NCBI GenBank assembly: GCA_019114135.1
Contig: DXGC01000046.1
Span: forward strand, 1-33,439
Reading direction: 5' to 3'
Origin: Candidatus Corynebacterium avicola
GTDB lineage: Bacteria; Actinomycetota; Actinomycetes; Mycobacteriales; Mycobacteriaceae
DNA length: 33,439 nucleotides
Part shown: positions 16,311 through 25,456 of the stretch, piece after piece
How positions within the stretch are numbered: the first letter of the stretch is position 1
How the letters are laid out: each line of letters starts with the position of its first letter
Notes under the pieces: generated by a model
The model's database searches: none
The model's input: only the letters and a program-made list of their open reading frames with translations
What the model was told of the DNA's origin: nothing
Program-made: the position numbers and the translations under genes

Positions 16311-17558
16311 ATGGAAACAATAGAGAATTCCCTCATGGTCCCGGTAGGGGAAATAAAACAAGGGAATGTGCGCTGGCTCTTCGGGGCGTTCGCTGCTTTC
16401 TCCCTGTTCTACGCCTTTTTCACGACGCAGCAGTCCCATAGTCTGTGGGCGGCGTGTGCTGTAGTGACGTACATACTTGCTGCTTTCCTGAGCGGGGCCG
16501 GAAGGTCGAGGACTTCCGTTTTCATGGTTGCGTTGATCGGGGCCGTAGCGGTTCCGATGTGCTTCTTGGTCGGGGCGGGAATAGGCCAGCCTGAGGTCCA
16601 GGTCGTGAAGGAGTCAGCTGCACGTCTGGTTGAGCAGGGGACGCCGTACCTCAGTGACCCGTCGACGGTGTACGACTACAACCCCTATGGGCCGGCGATG
16701 GCGCTGTTCGGTCTTCCCGGTGTCCTGCTGGGTGACGTCCCCATCGCAGATCCCCGGATCTGGTACGTGGTCTTTCTCGCCTTCTGCCTCTGGGCGAGCT
16801 GGAGGCTGCTGGGCAGACCGTCCTCGTCGAAGGTGCATGTCCTCGCGTGGGCAGCTTTCTCTCCTCTGGTCGCGCTGTCCGTGGTCACCAGTGGCGTTGA
16901 TGTCCCGCTGGTTGGCGTCCTGGCGCTGGGAGCCGCAGCAGCACTTGAGCGCCGCAGCGTGCTGTGCGGTTGCATCATCGGTTGCGCACTTCTCATGAAG
17001 TGGACCGCACTTCCCGCCTTCGCCCTGGCATTTCTGGTCCTGGCTCGTCGAGGAAGACCGGTTGACGCTCTACAGATGACGGGCGTTGTCGTCGCCGTGG
17101 TCGGTATCGGCATTGGTACGACGGCTGGACCGGCTCCGCAGGCTTTCATCGAGCACACCGTCCTGTTTCCCATGGGGCAGGGCGAACTGCAGACTCCTGC
17201 CGGACGCTCGATGCTCGGAGGGATTCTCGGGAACACGATCGGGGCGTGGCTGCCATTCACGTTTCTGATCGCCGCCGCAGCGGTGCTCGCGTGGAGACTG
17301 CTGACGGTTCCACTGACCGTCTACTCAGTGGGCGTCATCATGGCACTCGGTTACACCGTGTTGTTCCTCCTGGCGCCGTCGGCGCGGGCGGGGTACTTCA
17401 TGGTGCCGCTACTCATCTATGCCCTCGCCGCGATGTACAGGAACCGACCACGTGATGAAGATCCTCCATCCCGCACTCGCCCAACTCGGACGGTCGCTGC
17501 TCACACATGGGTGCCGGCGGAGTCCAGTTCCACCAGAGGAGGTCGTGTGCAGTGGTGA
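16311..17558 (+). CDS. Polytopic membrane protein, GT-C/GT87-like glycosyltransferase
   Basis: 415 residues with about ten membrane segments. The loop ESAARLVEQGTPYLSDPSTV then YDYNPYGPAMAL resembles the conserved first loop of GT87/DUF2029 proteins (xxGxxPY...YxPxG), which use polyprenyl-phosphate sugars on the outer face of the membrane; in many of them an Asp precedes this loop, here Glu residues do. The assignment is by pattern only, so the sugar and acceptor are unknown. The C-terminal ~40 residues are polar and probably cytoplasmic. ATG 16311 (METIENS) is preferred over 16275, which lies in a terminator. The last bases overlap the FkbM start, indicating a two-gene operon and possible glycan modification. 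Confidence 0.65.
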   Translation: METIENSLMVPVGEIKQGNVRWLFGAFAAFSLFYAFFTTQQSHSLWAACAVVTYILAAFLSGAGRSRTSVFMVALIGAVAVPMCFLVGAGIGQPEVQVVKESAARLVEQGTPYLSDPSTVYDYNPYGPAMALFGLPGVLLGDVPIADPRIWYVVFLAFCLWASWRLLGRPSSSKVHVLAWAAFSPLVALSVVTSGVDVPLVGVLALGAAAALERRSVLCGCIIGCALLMKWTALPAFALAFLVLARRGRPVDALQMTGVVVAVVGIGIGTTAGPAPQAFIEHTVLFPMGQGELQTPAGRSMLGGILGNTIGAWLPFTFLIAAAAVLAWRLLTVPLTVYSVGVIMALGYTVLFLLAPSARAGYFMVPLLIYALAAMYRNRPRDEDPPSRTRPTRTVAAHTWVPAESSSTRGGRVQW

Positions 17559-18373
17559 CACCGAAAAATGCGACCCTCCGGACACCAGCGGCCAGGCCCT
17601 CCCCTCGGGCCTCCTCCACCAGACGCGTCAGGTGGCTGGCCACTCTGCTCAGGTTGCTCGGACGGCACGCCTGGTTCGTCGAAGATGAAGCCGCCCATCT
17701 GCAGGCGTTCGTTCCCGAGGGTGGTGTGTGCATTGATGTCGGAGCGGAGTTCGGTCTCTACACGATGCTGTTCTCCGAAGCGGTGGGACCGGGAGGGACG
17801 GTTGTCGCGGTGGAAGCGAATCCCTCGCTGGCCCAGCCCCTCAGCAGGCTCATGACCCTGGCGGGCGCTGGAAACGTGGAGGAGCTCGGTGCAGCCGTCA
17901 TGGATTCCGACGTCGTCGAGGGCGTCAACCTGTCTGTGCCCTACCGGCGCGGTCTCCCGGTGTGGGGTCGCTCATTCGTCACCCAGGGTTCGGATGGAGT
18001 GGGACCGAACGTAGAGTTCGCCACATCCCGGGAGGTCACGGTGCCGTCCACGTACCTTGACCGGATCGTGGAACTGTCGGCTCTTGACCGGGTGGATGTC
18101 GTCAAGGCCGACATCGAAGGTGCGGAGTTGCTCATGCTGCACGGTGCACAGAGAATCCTCGATGAGTTCAGACCATGCTGGATGATCGAGATCGAGGACC
18201 GTCACCTGAGGAAGTACGGGGCGACCGGTGGCGATGTCGTCGAGATCTTCCGTCGCGCCGGGTACACGATGCGCCGCCTCGAGAAGGGGACCTGGATTCC
18301 ATGCGACGAGGTCACGACGGAGAATCGAAACTACGTGTTCATTCCGCAGGAGAAGGTCGGTCTCCCGACGTGA
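17552..18373 (+). CDS. FkbM-family SAM-dependent methyltransferase
   Basis: 273 residues. SAM-binding motif I CIDVGAEFG (~60-68) and VAVEANP at the end of strand 2, then the FkbM signature KADIEGAELLMLHGA (~185-199) and a terminal region ending in IPCDEV...NYVF. FkbM enzymes O-methylate sugars, lipids or polyketides. The frame opens at ATG 17507, but AGAGGAGG at 17535-17542 points to GTG 17552 (9 nt away) or GTG 17555, the latter overlapping the upstream TGA as GTGA. Coupled to the membrane glycosyltransferase, so a methylated envelope sugar is a reasonable guess. It ends 15 bp from the convergent ybhN-like gene, with no clear terminator between them. Confidence 0.85.
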   Translation: MVTPKNATLRTPAARPSPRASSTRRVRWLATLLRLLGRHAWFVEDEAAHLQAFVPEGGVCIDVGAEFGLYTMLFSEAVGPGGTVVAVEANPSLAQPLSRLMTLAGAGNVEELGAAVMDSDVVEGVNLSVPYRRGLPVWGRSFVTQGSDGVGPNVEFATSREVTVPSTYLDRIVELSALDRVDVVKADIEGAELLMLHGAQRILDEFRPCWMIEIEDRHLRKYGATGGDVVEIFRRAGYTMRRLEKGTWIPCDEVTTENRNYVFIPQEKVGLPT

Positions 18374-18388
18374 TCGCGCCGTCCGCGA

Positions 18389-19714
18389 CTAACCGGGTTG
18401 GATGTCCCCGTCCTGCGAATCATCGTCCAGGTCCTTCTCATCCTCCGGGTGGATCAGACTGTCGTGGGCGTCGGGCCCGGTTGCCGGCGGGACGGGCCGG
18501 GAGTCGAGGTCGGAGGCCCGGGCGGCGGAGCCGTCGGTGATGCTGCGGATGTTGAAGGCGGTGCGGTTGTGGTACGAACTCGAGCCGCTCGAACCGCTGG
18601 TGCTGCCGGCACCGCTGCCGCCCTTGGTGGAGCCGGTTGCCTCGTCGGATCCGGAAGCTCCAGCCGCCTCGGCCTCCTCGGCGCGGACGAAGGTCCACAG
18701 GAACACCAGCCAACCGACGATCGTCAGCAGCACGAAGCTGATCATGCGGAACACGATCACCGCGGCGAAGGCCTGCCCGGAGCTCAGCCCGCCGGTACCG
18801 ACGAGCATGGTGGTCAGCGCGATGTCCACCGGCCCCAGACCACCCGGGGTGATCTGCGCCTGGCCGGCGAGCTTGGCGAGGATGAAGGCGAGGATGACCC
18901 CGGCCACGCTGGGCTCGGCACCGATGGCCAGCACGCACAGGAACAGGCAGACGATCTCCATCACCCAGTTCAGCAGGGACGTCCCGATGGCGTAACCCAG
19001 CCATTTCGGCGTCAGGTCCACGGCGCGAAGCTGGGTGACCAGGTTGCGGATCCGGTCGTGGAAGCGGTCCTCGGGCTTGTTGCGCTTGCGGTTGAACCAG
19101 GACGCAGCCTTCAGCAGCGCCGGCTCGACCTTGTTGGGGTGCCGGGCGACCCAGTTCGCCGCCAGGGTCAGCACCACCAGTGCGACGATGGACACGATCA
19201 GCGAGAAGACGTGAGCGTCGGCCTGCAGGAAGAACACGGCACCCAGGCCGAGGATGGCCATGCTGGCACCGGAGAACAGTCCGGAGATCACCAGGTACCA
19301 GCTGGCGACGACACCGGAGGCGCCCCACTTCATCTGCTCGCGGAAGATCATCGCCGCGGAGATCGCAGGGCCTCCGGGAAAGGTCGACGACCAGGAGTTC
19401 GCGGACAGGCCGAGGGCGTTGGCGCTGGTGCGCTTGACCGGCACACCGGCGGGACGCAGCAACGCGACCATGACCTCCGCTTGGGCGACCATCGACAGTC
19501 CCATGGCGACGACGGCGGCGGTGATGTACCAGTTGTTGGCCTGCAGGATCTCCGCCCAGCCCTCTTCCAGGAAGTGGTAGTGGTCCCGGAAGAGGAAGAT
19601 GATGATGGCGAGGATCGCCAGCGTCAGCAGCGCGCGGACCCGGGGGTCCTTGAGCCACTGCATGACGCTCCGGAAGGTCGACTGGTTCCCGGACCGGTTC
19701 TCAGCGTTCGCCAT
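18389..19714 (-). CDS. YbhN/UPF0104 (LPG-synthase TM region) membrane protein, Rv0204c-like
   Basis: 441 residues. The first ~350 hold about eight membrane segments of the lysylphosphatidylglycerol synthase TM (flippase-like) family, with SANSWSSTFPGGPAISAAM and the family-typical KLAGQAQITPGGLGPVD, a motif found in YbhN/AglD2 proteins. The last ~90 residues are a Ser/Gly/Asp-rich cytoplasmic tail. Usual start ATG 19714, 9 bp after the mmpL3 stop, so probably co-transcribed. No lysyltransferase domain is present, so lipid translocation or support of MmpL3 is more likely than lipid aminoacylation. The role is inferred from the family and the conserved neighbourhood Rv0204c-mmpL3. Confidence 0.85.
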   Translation of the reverse strand: MANAENRSGNQSTFRSVMQWLKDPRVRALLTLAILAIIIFLFRDHYHFLEEGWAEILQANNWYITAAVVAMGLSMVAQAEVMVALLRPAGVPVKRTSANALGLSANSWSSTFPGGPAISAAMIFREQMKWGASGVVASWYLVISGLFSGASMAILGLGAVFFLQADAHVFSLIVSIVALVVLTLAANWVARHPNKVEPALLKAASWFNRKRNKPEDRFHDRIRNLVTQLRAVDLTPKWLGYAIGTSLLNWVMEIVCLFLCVLAIGAEPSVAGVILAFILAKLAGQAQITPGGLGPVDIALTTMLVGTGGLSSGQAFAAVIVFRMISFVLLTIVGWLVFLWTFVRAEEAEAAGASGSDEATGSTKGGSGAGSTSGSSGSSSYHNRTAFNIRSITDGSAARASDLDSRPVPPATGPDAHDSLIHPEDEKDLDDDSQDGDIQPG

Positions 19715-19723
19715 TGCCGTGGG

Positions 19724-22315
19724 TCACCGCCTCTTCCTGTCCGGACGCTCCCGCTCCAGACGCTTCATCAGCTCGTCGAAGGGCACCGGGCCGCTGCCGG
19801 TCTTGCTCCGGGCACGGGTGCCCGAGTGCGCGCCGTAGTTGTCGGCGTCCTCGGCATCAGTATCCGCGCCGGTGTCGGACGCTGCGGCCGGGGTCGCCGC
19901 GGATTCTACCGTCGCGGCTGCGTCGGACGCCGCGGGCACCGGCCCGCGGGAGCGCACCGCGGAGTCGCGGGACGCTACGCTCGGAGCGTCCGACTCCGCC
20001 GACGACTCCGCCGACTCCGCCGACGCTGCCGCTGCGGTACCGGCGGCGCCAGCGGCACCTGCCGCTGCACCAGCACCAGCACCGACGGCCACAGGTTCCC
20101 GCGCTGGTTCCACATCAGCAGCGGCCTCCGCCGAGGCCTGGGTCTCCGTGGAGCTGAAGCCCTCCAGCTGCTCGTTGTGGCCGATCTTCTGGGACAGCTT
20201 GGTGATCCACTTCGGGGCCCACCAGCAGTCCTCGCGCAGCAGGTACATCACCGCGGGCACCAGCAGCATGCGGATGACTGTCGCGTCGATCACCAGCGCG
20301 GCGATCATGCCGAAGGCGATGTACTTCATCATCACGATGTCGGAGAACGCGAACGCACCTGCGACCACGATCATGATCAGCGCAGCAGCGGTGATGATGC
20401 CGCCGGTCGTCGCCGTACCGAATCTGATCGCTCTTGCCGTGGAGGCACCGTGGGCACGGGCCTCCACCATTCTGGACACCAGGAACACCTCGTAGTCCGT
20501 CGACAAGCCGTAGATGATCGCCACGATCAGCACCAGCACCGGGCTCATCAGCGGGCCGGGGGAGAAGTTGAACAGGTCCGCACCCACACCGTCGACGAAC
20601 AGCAGGGTCAGGATACCCAGCGTCGCGCCGGTGCCCAGCAGGTTCATGATCACGGCCTTCGCCGGCAGGATCACCGAACCGAAGACCAGCGACAGCAGGA
20701 TGAAGCTCACCGCGATGATGTACAGCAGCATCCACGGCAGCTGGTCGAAGAGCGCCTCGATGGACTCGACCTCCATCGCCGGGGTGCCGGCGACCAGCAC
20801 ATCGGCGTCGGCGGAGATCTCGCCCTCGATGTCGCGCAGTTCATTGACGATGCGCTCGTTGTCGTCGCGGTCCTCGATCCCGGCCGACAGGACGGTCACA
20901 CCGTCCTGCGTGGGACGGGAGACCTGGAAGTCCGAGGTCAGGCCCTCGACGGCATTGGCCTTCTGGTACACCTCGCCGACGGCGGCGTTCTCTCCGTCGA
21001 CCACGATCTTCACCGGGTCGGTACGGAAGGAGGGGAAGGACTCGTCGAAGTCGGCCTGGGCGACGCGGGTGTCGTTGTCCGGCGGCAGGTAGGTCTCGTT
21101 GATGCCGCCGAACTTCATCCCGGACATCGGGATGGTCAACACGATGAGGATGCCGATGATGCCCACGACCATCAGCTTGGAGTGCTTCATCGCGAAGGTG
21201 GGGATGCGGCCCCACAGCGAGTGCACGGTGGCGTCGCGGGTGCGTCCACGGCGGAAGACGGTGAACTTGTCGATGTTCGGCCCCAACATCGAGAAGATGC
21301 TCGGCAGCACGGCGACACTGATCAGTGCAGCCAGGCCGACCGCGGAGATCGCACCGTAGGCCACGGACTTCAGGAAGGCCTGCGGGAACATCATCAGGCT
21401 GGACAGGGCGACTGCCACCATCAGGGCGGAGAAGACCACGGTCTTGCCCGCCGAGGCGGTTGTGTTGCGCACCGCGGTACGGGTGTCGGCCCCCTCGGCG
21501 AGCTCCTCGCGGAAACGGGAGACCATGAACAGGCCGTAGTCGATGGCCAGACCCAGGCCCAGCAGCGTCACCACCGACTGGGAGAAGGTGTTGACCTGCA
21601 CGATCCCGGCGAGGAACGACAGGATGCCCATCGAACCGAGGATGGAGAGCACACCCACGATCAGCGGCATGCAGGCGGCGACGACGCTGCCGAAGATCAC
21701 CAGCAGCAGCAACGCCACCACCGGAAGGCCGATCAGCTCCGCGCGGGAGATGTCGTCGGCCATTCCGGAGTCCAGGGCGCCGGCCACGGCGGTCGCGCCG
21801 CCGATCTCCACAGTGGCTCCGTCCACCGAGATGTCGTTCAGGTCGTCCTCGATCGTCCGGAAGTTGTTCAGCACCTCGTCCTCGGTGCCCTTCAGGCTGA
21901 CCGCGGCGAAGGCGGTCTGGGCGCCGGTCTCGGCGTCCTGGGAGAACATCTGCTCCTGGTTGGAGTCGAAGTAGCTGGTCACTCGCTCGACCGCGTCCGG
22001 GTTCTCCGACGCGATCGCGTTGAGCTGGCCGGTGATGTCCTCCTTGACCGTCGCGTCCTGCAGATCGGCGCCGTCACCGGCGCCGTCACTGGTGACCAGC
22101 ACGATGGCGTCGCCGCTGTCGTCGCGTCCGAACGTCTCCTGCTCGATCTGCGCGGCGCGGGTGGAGTCACTGTTCGGGTCATCCCAGCCCTCCTGGCTCA
22201 TCCGGTCACCCAGCTGGGTTCCCAGACCCAGGTAGAGTACCGCGATGAGCAGGATGATCACCGCCGGAATGATCCGACGGAATCGGAAGGCGACATCGCC
22301 CCACTTCGTGAACAC
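19724..22315 (-). CDS. mmpL3: MmpL3-type RND transporter, trehalose monomycolate export
   Basis: 863 residues; carries trehalose monomycolate across the inner membrane using the proton gradient. One membrane segment, a porter domain (~35-195), a five-helix bundle (~195-345), a second segment and porter domain (~370-530), and a second bundle (~535-680). The proton-relay Asp-Tyr pairs are at Asp259/Tyr260 (GLAIDYGLF) and Asp607/Tyr608 (GLSTDYEVF). Residues ~700-863 are a low-complexity Ala/Ser/Asp/Glu-rich cytoplasmic tail. GTG 22315 follows AGAGGAG (22327-22321) at 5-nt spacing. It lies between the NYN and YbhN-like genes as in M. tuberculosis Rv0204c-Rv0207c. C. glutamicum uses related CmpL proteins; this gene is the MmpL3 orthologue by synteny. 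Confidence 0.93.
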   Translation of the reverse strand: MFTKWGDVAFRFRRIIPAVIILLIAVLYLGLGTQLGDRMSQEGWDDPNSDSTRAAQIEQETFGRDDSGDAIVLVTSDGAGDGADLQDATVKEDITGQLNAIASENPDAVERVTSYFDSNQEQMFSQDAETGAQTAFAAVSLKGTEDEVLNNFRTIEDDLNDISVDGATVEIGGATAVAGALDSGMADDISRAELIGLPVVALLLLVIFGSVVAACMPLIVGVLSILGSMGILSFLAGIVQVNTFSQSVVTLLGLGLAIDYGLFMVSRFREELAEGADTRTAVRNTTASAGKTVVFSALMVAVALSSLMMFPQAFLKSVAYGAISAVGLAALISVAVLPSIFSMLGPNIDKFTVFRRGRTRDATVHSLWGRIPTFAMKHSKLMVVGIIGILIVLTIPMSGMKFGGINETYLPPDNDTRVAQADFDESFPSFRTDPVKIVVDGENAAVGEVYQKANAVEGLTSDFQVSRPTQDGVTVLSAGIEDRDDNERIVNELRDIEGEISADADVLVAGTPAMEVESIEALFDQLPWMLLYIIAVSFILLSLVFGSVILPAKAVIMNLLGTGATLGILTLLFVDGVGADLFNFSPGPLMSPVLVLIVAIIYGLSTDYEVFLVSRMVEARAHGASTARAIRFGTATTGGIITAAALIMIVVAGAFAFSDIVMMKYIAFGMIAALVIDATVIRMLLVPAVMYLLREDCWWAPKWITKLSQKIGHNEQLEGFSSTETQASAEAAADVEPAREPVAVGAGAGAAAGAAGAAGTAAAASAESAESSAESDAPSVASRDSAVRSRGPVPAASDAAATVESAATPAAASDTGADTDAEDADNYGAHSGTRARSKTGSGPVPFDELMKRLERERPDRKRR

Positions 22316-22340
22316 GTCAGCTCCTCTTTCTGTCGGAGGT

Positions 22341-23018
22341 CTAGCGGTTGAGGTCGGAAAGTGGACGGTAGGGCTGCAGCCACGCGCCCTCGTCCGGCAG
22401 GGAGTCCAGGCTCACGCGCGGCAGCGGCGAGCGGAAGACACCGTCGATGTCCTCCAGGTCGACGAACTCCAGCAGGTCATTGTCCACGGCCCAGTGGGCG
22501 TGCTCCCGGAAGCCGAGGACGGTGACCGGGATGGGTATGCCACCGTCGTCACCTACCGCGAGGGATTCGAGCAGGTCGCGGAAGTTCTGGCCGTCGGCGC
22601 TGGCGACGACCAGTCCGGCGAGCAGGCCAGCGTCGCGACGCTCCTGGATGTGGACCAGCATGTCGGGGTCCACGTCGGAGTCCTCGGTCAGCTTCGGCTT
22701 CGCGAAGACCGCGAAACCGACGTTGCGCAGCGCGTCCACCCAGCCGCGGATCTGGTCGGCGGCGCCGGGGGCGACGTTGGTGAACACCGTGGCCTCGGCC
22801 TCGGGCGTCCACTCGTTGTCCGCTACGGCGTGCTCGGCGTTCTCGGCGTGCTCGGCGGCGACGTCGAGCAGCCACCGTCCGACCGCGTCGAAGCGGGGAC
22901 GGTGGGCGGCGTCGGGCCGTCCGGTGAGGATCGAGCCCAACCCCATGTCGATGTTCGGTGCATCCCAGACCAGCAGGTGGACGGGGTGCTTCGGGGTGGC
23001 GGCGCTGCCTGCGCTCAT
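22341..23018 (-). CDS. NYN-domain protein, Rv0207c-like
   Basis: 225 residues, PIN-like NYN ribonuclease fold: [13 protein letters not shown] with acidic Asp19 and Asp24, acidic cluster DSDVDPDML (Asp115/Asp117) and [16 protein letters not shown] with Asp142, matching the usual metal-binding acids of NYN enzymes. Cleavage of RNA is known for some NYN proteins; the substrate here is unknown. ATG 23018 overlaps the trmB stop as ATGA, and mmpL3 starts 25 bp after its stop, so it is translated between the tRNA methyltransferase and the transporter. This order is preserved in mycobacteria. Confidence 0.85.
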   Translation of the reverse strand: MSAGSAATPKHPVHLLVWDAPNIDMGLGSILTGRPDAAHRPRFDAVGRWLLDVAAEHAENAEHAVADNEWTPEAEATVFTNVAPGAADQIRGWVDALRNVGFAVFAKPKLTEDSDVDPDMLVHIQERRDAGLLAGLVVASADGQNFRDLLESLAVGDDGGIPIPVTVLGFREHAHWAVDNDLLEFVDLEDIDGVFRSPLPRVSLDSLPDEGAWLQPYRPLSDLNR

Positions 23019-23800
23019 CGGCGTCTCCAGAGGTATTCGCGGATGGTGTGGTCCTTGTCCAGGCCCTTGCCCTCGAACTTGGTGATGATCTGCCGGTCGG
23101 TCAGCACCGGCACGGTCTGCGACCGCTCGTCGGGGTCCTCCGGCCAGCCAATGTACTCCAGGTCATCCTCGACATTGATGAGCTCGTCGATCCACTCTGC
23201 GTACTCGGCGTGGTCCGTGGCGACGTGCAGGATGCCGCCGGGACGCAACCGCGAGGCGATGAGGTGCAGGGTGCCGGTCTGGATGATCCGCCGCTTGTGG
23301 TGGCGGGCCTTCGGCCACGGGTCGGGGAAGAAGATCCGCACCCCGGCGAGGCTGTTCGGGGCGAAGAGTCGCTGCAGGACCTCGACACCGTCACCCTTGA
23401 CCATGCGCACGTTGTCGATGTCGCCGCGGACCACCGCGCCGAGCAGCTTCGCCAGGCCGGGACGGTAGATCTCCACGGCGACGACATTGGTGTCTGTCTC
23501 CAGCGGGGCCATCGCCGCAGTGGACGTGCCGGTGCCGGAGCCGACCTCGACGATGGTGTCGTGGCCGCTACGTCCGAACCATTCGTCCAGGTCGATGGGG
23601 TCGGTGAGGTCGTCGGTGAGCTCAATGCCCAGCCGCGGCCAGTTCTCGTCCCACAGGGCCTCCTGGTTGTCGGTGAGGGTTCCACGGCGGAAACTGAAGG
23701 AACCCAGTCGCGGATAGTCACGTCCGTCGTTAAACTGGGTCTGCAGGGGGCGACCGCGGCCACCCGACTGCCGTGCTGGGGGATTTTCAGTGTCAGACAT
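23015..23800 (-). CDS. trmB: tRNA (guanine-N7-)-methyltransferase TrmB
   Basis: 261 residues. Methylates G46 of tRNAs at N7 with SAM. Seen: SAM motif [12 protein letters not shown] (~84-95), [10 protein letters not shown] after strand 2, and the TrmB signature [17 protein letters not shown] (~156-172) with the catalytic Asp, plus TDHAEYAEW near the end. The ATG at 23800 is preferred because a -10-like CACAAT (23813-23808) ends 7 nt upstream, which overlaps an alternative in-frame ATG at 23809. First gene of the trmB-NYN-mmpL3-ybhN unit, divergent from the Rv0209-like gene. Confidence 0.9.
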   Translation of the reverse strand: MSDTENPPARQSGGRGRPLQTQFNDGRDYPRLGSFSFRRGTLTDNQEALWDENWPRLGIELTDDLTDPIDLDEWFGRSGHDTIVEVGSGTGTSTAAMAPLETDTNVVAVEIYRPGLAKLLGAVVRGDIDNVRMVKGDGVEVLQRLFAPNSLAGVRIFFPDPWPKARHHKRRIIQTGTLHLIASRLRPGGILHVATDHAEYAEWIDELINVEDDLEYIGWPEDPDERSQTVPVLTDRQIITKFEGKGLDKDHTIREYLWRRR

Positions 23801-23863
23801 CCTTGTCATTGTGGCAGAACACAGCGGTAATCGGGAAGAAGAGGGGACCGTGGGAGTGGGATT

Positions 23864-24859
23864 ATGGCTGTTGTTTCAGTGATCGGGCCGGACGTACGGC
23901 TCGTGGGTGCGGTTGTCGTCGGGCTGCGGGGAAGCCGGCACCGGGTCGTGACCGGGGCGGGACCGTCGGACGCCGACGGGGTGATCGCGGTGGTCGGGAC
24001 GTCGCAGCAGGACGCTGTCAGTGCAGGTCAAGGTGACGACGCACAGGTGGTGCGCGCGGTGCGCGACGCCATGGGCCTGTGCGTGCTCCACGTCAGTGAG
24101 GACGCATTGTCTGGCGATCTCGCCGAGGTGGCCGCCGAGCCTGGTGTGGTCGTCAGCCGCTGGAGTGCCCCGGACGGTCCGGACGCTCCGGCGTCGTTGG
24201 AGACGCTGGCCCGGTTGGTGGAGCCACTGTGGGTCGACGTCCGTCGATGGACCGCCGATGCGCGTCGGGCGGACGCCGACCGGGCCGACCGGGTGCGCAT
24301 CGCCGTCCGGCTGGCCGCCGAACGCCTGGCGACCGAGTTGCTGGCCGATCCGGTGGCGGGCCGGTCGGGGAGGACGGACATGACGGAGATGGACCGCATC
24401 TTCCGGGCGCGGCTGACCGTCGCGGTACTGGAGCAGGGCGTGGAGATGCCCAGTCTGGGGCCCGGGGTCGGTGAGGACGCAGCGGGTGCTGACCGTGCTG
24501 TGCCCGTCAGCGCGTCCAACCGCGCATCCGGGAAGATCGACGGGGTGACAGCGCTGACCGGCGTCGCCGCCCTCGGCGCCGGTGCGGCGGTGGGTGCAGC
24601 GGTGACCCGCACCATCGGCGCCCCGCTGCTCGGCGTGGTCGCCGGCGTCCCGGTGGCTCTGGTGACCTTCCTGTTGCGGTGGCGGACGCACCGTTCGGCC
24701 CGTCGGACGCAGGACGCCGCCGCGGCAGCCGCGTTGCTGCGCCGGCACTGGGCGGCGACGGTGACCGACGTGGTCTCCCGGCTCTCCGTGCCGACCATCG
24801 CGGACACGCTCGCCGATTTCAACACTCGTCCGGCGACCGGGCAGGCGGTGACGGCATGA
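23864..24859 (+). CDS. Conserved hypothetical protein, Rv0209-like by position
   Basis: 331 residues. The first ~110 residues look like an alpha/beta domain (strands [24 protein letters not shown]), followed by an Arg/Ala-rich helical region and a hydrophobic hairpin at ~229-271 ([19 protein letters not shown] then [20 protein letters not shown]), so it is probably membrane-associated. No catalytic motif is recognised. ATG 23864 has GGGAG 7 nt upstream. The stop overlaps the next start as ATGA. It occupies the position of Rv0209 between trmB and pckA; I base the relation on synteny, not on alignment. Function unknown. Confidence 0.72.
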   Translation: MAVVSVIGPDVRLVGAVVVGLRGSRHRVVTGAGPSDADGVIAVVGTSQQDAVSAGQGDDAQVVRAVRDAMGLCVLHVSEDALSGDLAEVAAEPGVVVSRWSAPDGPDAPASLETLARLVEPLWVDVRRWTADARRADADRADRVRIAVRLAAERLATELLADPVAGRSGRTDMTEMDRIFRARLTVAVLEQGVEMPSLGPGVGEDAAGADRAVPVSASNRASGKIDGVTALTGVAALGAGAAVGAAVTRTIGAPLLGVVAGVPVALVTFLLRWRTHRSARRTQDAAAAAALLRRHWAATVTDVVSRLSVPTIADTLADFNTRPATGQAVTA

Positions 24860-25410
24860 ATGAGTGGGAGAACTGGCACAACCACGGCGAGGGCCTCGGA
24901 CTGCCGGGCATCGGCGGACTGGAACCGTCCGAGACACTTGCCGACGGGCTGACCATCGACCTGGGTGGGGTGAGTTACGACCTGCCTGCCCCGGTCACCG
25001 GCGACGACCTCGTCGAGGAGTCCGTGACCCTCACCGACGATTCAGGAATGACGATCTGCTCCGACACCGACGGTGACGGACTCGTCGACTACATGTCGGT
25101 GGTCACCTTCGACGGTGGCTGGTCGGCGTGGCGGCGCGAGGCGAGCATGACCGACAGTGCCGGTTCATCGGACATAACTGGTGGTGTTGACCCGGCGGAG
25201 GACGACGCGCCGGGGAAAGGCCCTTCAGGTGTGTCGTCAATCACATCAGGGGCGTCGGAGTTGGGTTCGGAACCATCGGAAACCTTGCAGGTAGAGGTCA
25301 CGATCGGTAGTGACGGGGCGTCCGATGTACCCCCCACCACCCCCGAAAACGGAACTGGGATCTGGAACGCTGTCGGCTGGAAATGTGTGGAGAGGGGACG
25401 GTGGGGTTAA
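24856..25410 (+). CDS. DUF6802-like protein, Rv0210-like by position
   Basis: 184 residues without signal peptide or membrane segment. An N-terminal Gly-rich stretch is followed by [20 protein letters not shown] at ~70-89, an EF-hand-like Asp-rich loop (DxDxDG) that may bind calcium and is the best-conserved part of this family. The last ~80 residues are Ser/Gly/Glu-rich and low in complexity. ATG 24856 overlaps the stop of the preceding gene as ATGA, so the two are coupled. The family name is from memory; function unknown. The pckG promoter and a GlxR-like site lie within its 3' half. Confidence 0.68.
   Translation: MNEWENWHNHGEGLGLPGIGGLEPSETLADGLTIDLGGVSYDLPAPVTGDDLVEESVTLTDDSGMTICSDTDGDGLVDYMSVVTFDGGWSAWRREASMTDSAGSSDITGGVDPAEDDAPGKGPSGVSSITSGASELGSEPSETLQVEVTIGSDGASDVPPTTPENGTGIWNAVGWKCVERGRWG
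25230..25245. promoter_or_regulatory. GlxR/CRP-like site upstream of pckG
   Basis: TGTGTCGTCAATCACA matches 10 of the 12 fixed positions of the GlxR consensus TGTGANNTANNTCACA. It lies 212 bases upstream of the pckG start, inside the preceding gene. cAMP-dependent control of gluconeogenesis would make sense; binding is inferred. Confidence 0.45.
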
Positions 25411-25413
25411 CCT
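25408..25413 (+). promoter_or_regulatory. Possible pckG -10 TAACCT
   Basis: TAACCT overlaps the stop of the preceding gene and would give a ~37-nt leader to the ATG at 25457. No clear -35. Confidence 0.3.
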
Positions 25414-25456
25414 GGGGGGTGCGCAACCTTCTTTAAACCACCCATCAGGAGACTTC

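Noticed and set aside
18398..22351. A 1317-codon open frame on + opposite the ybhN-like and mmpL3 genes
   Set aside because: It is the antisense shadow of GC-rich codons; composition is rich in His, Gln, Arg and Gly with no domain, and the minus strand encodes two clear membrane proteins.
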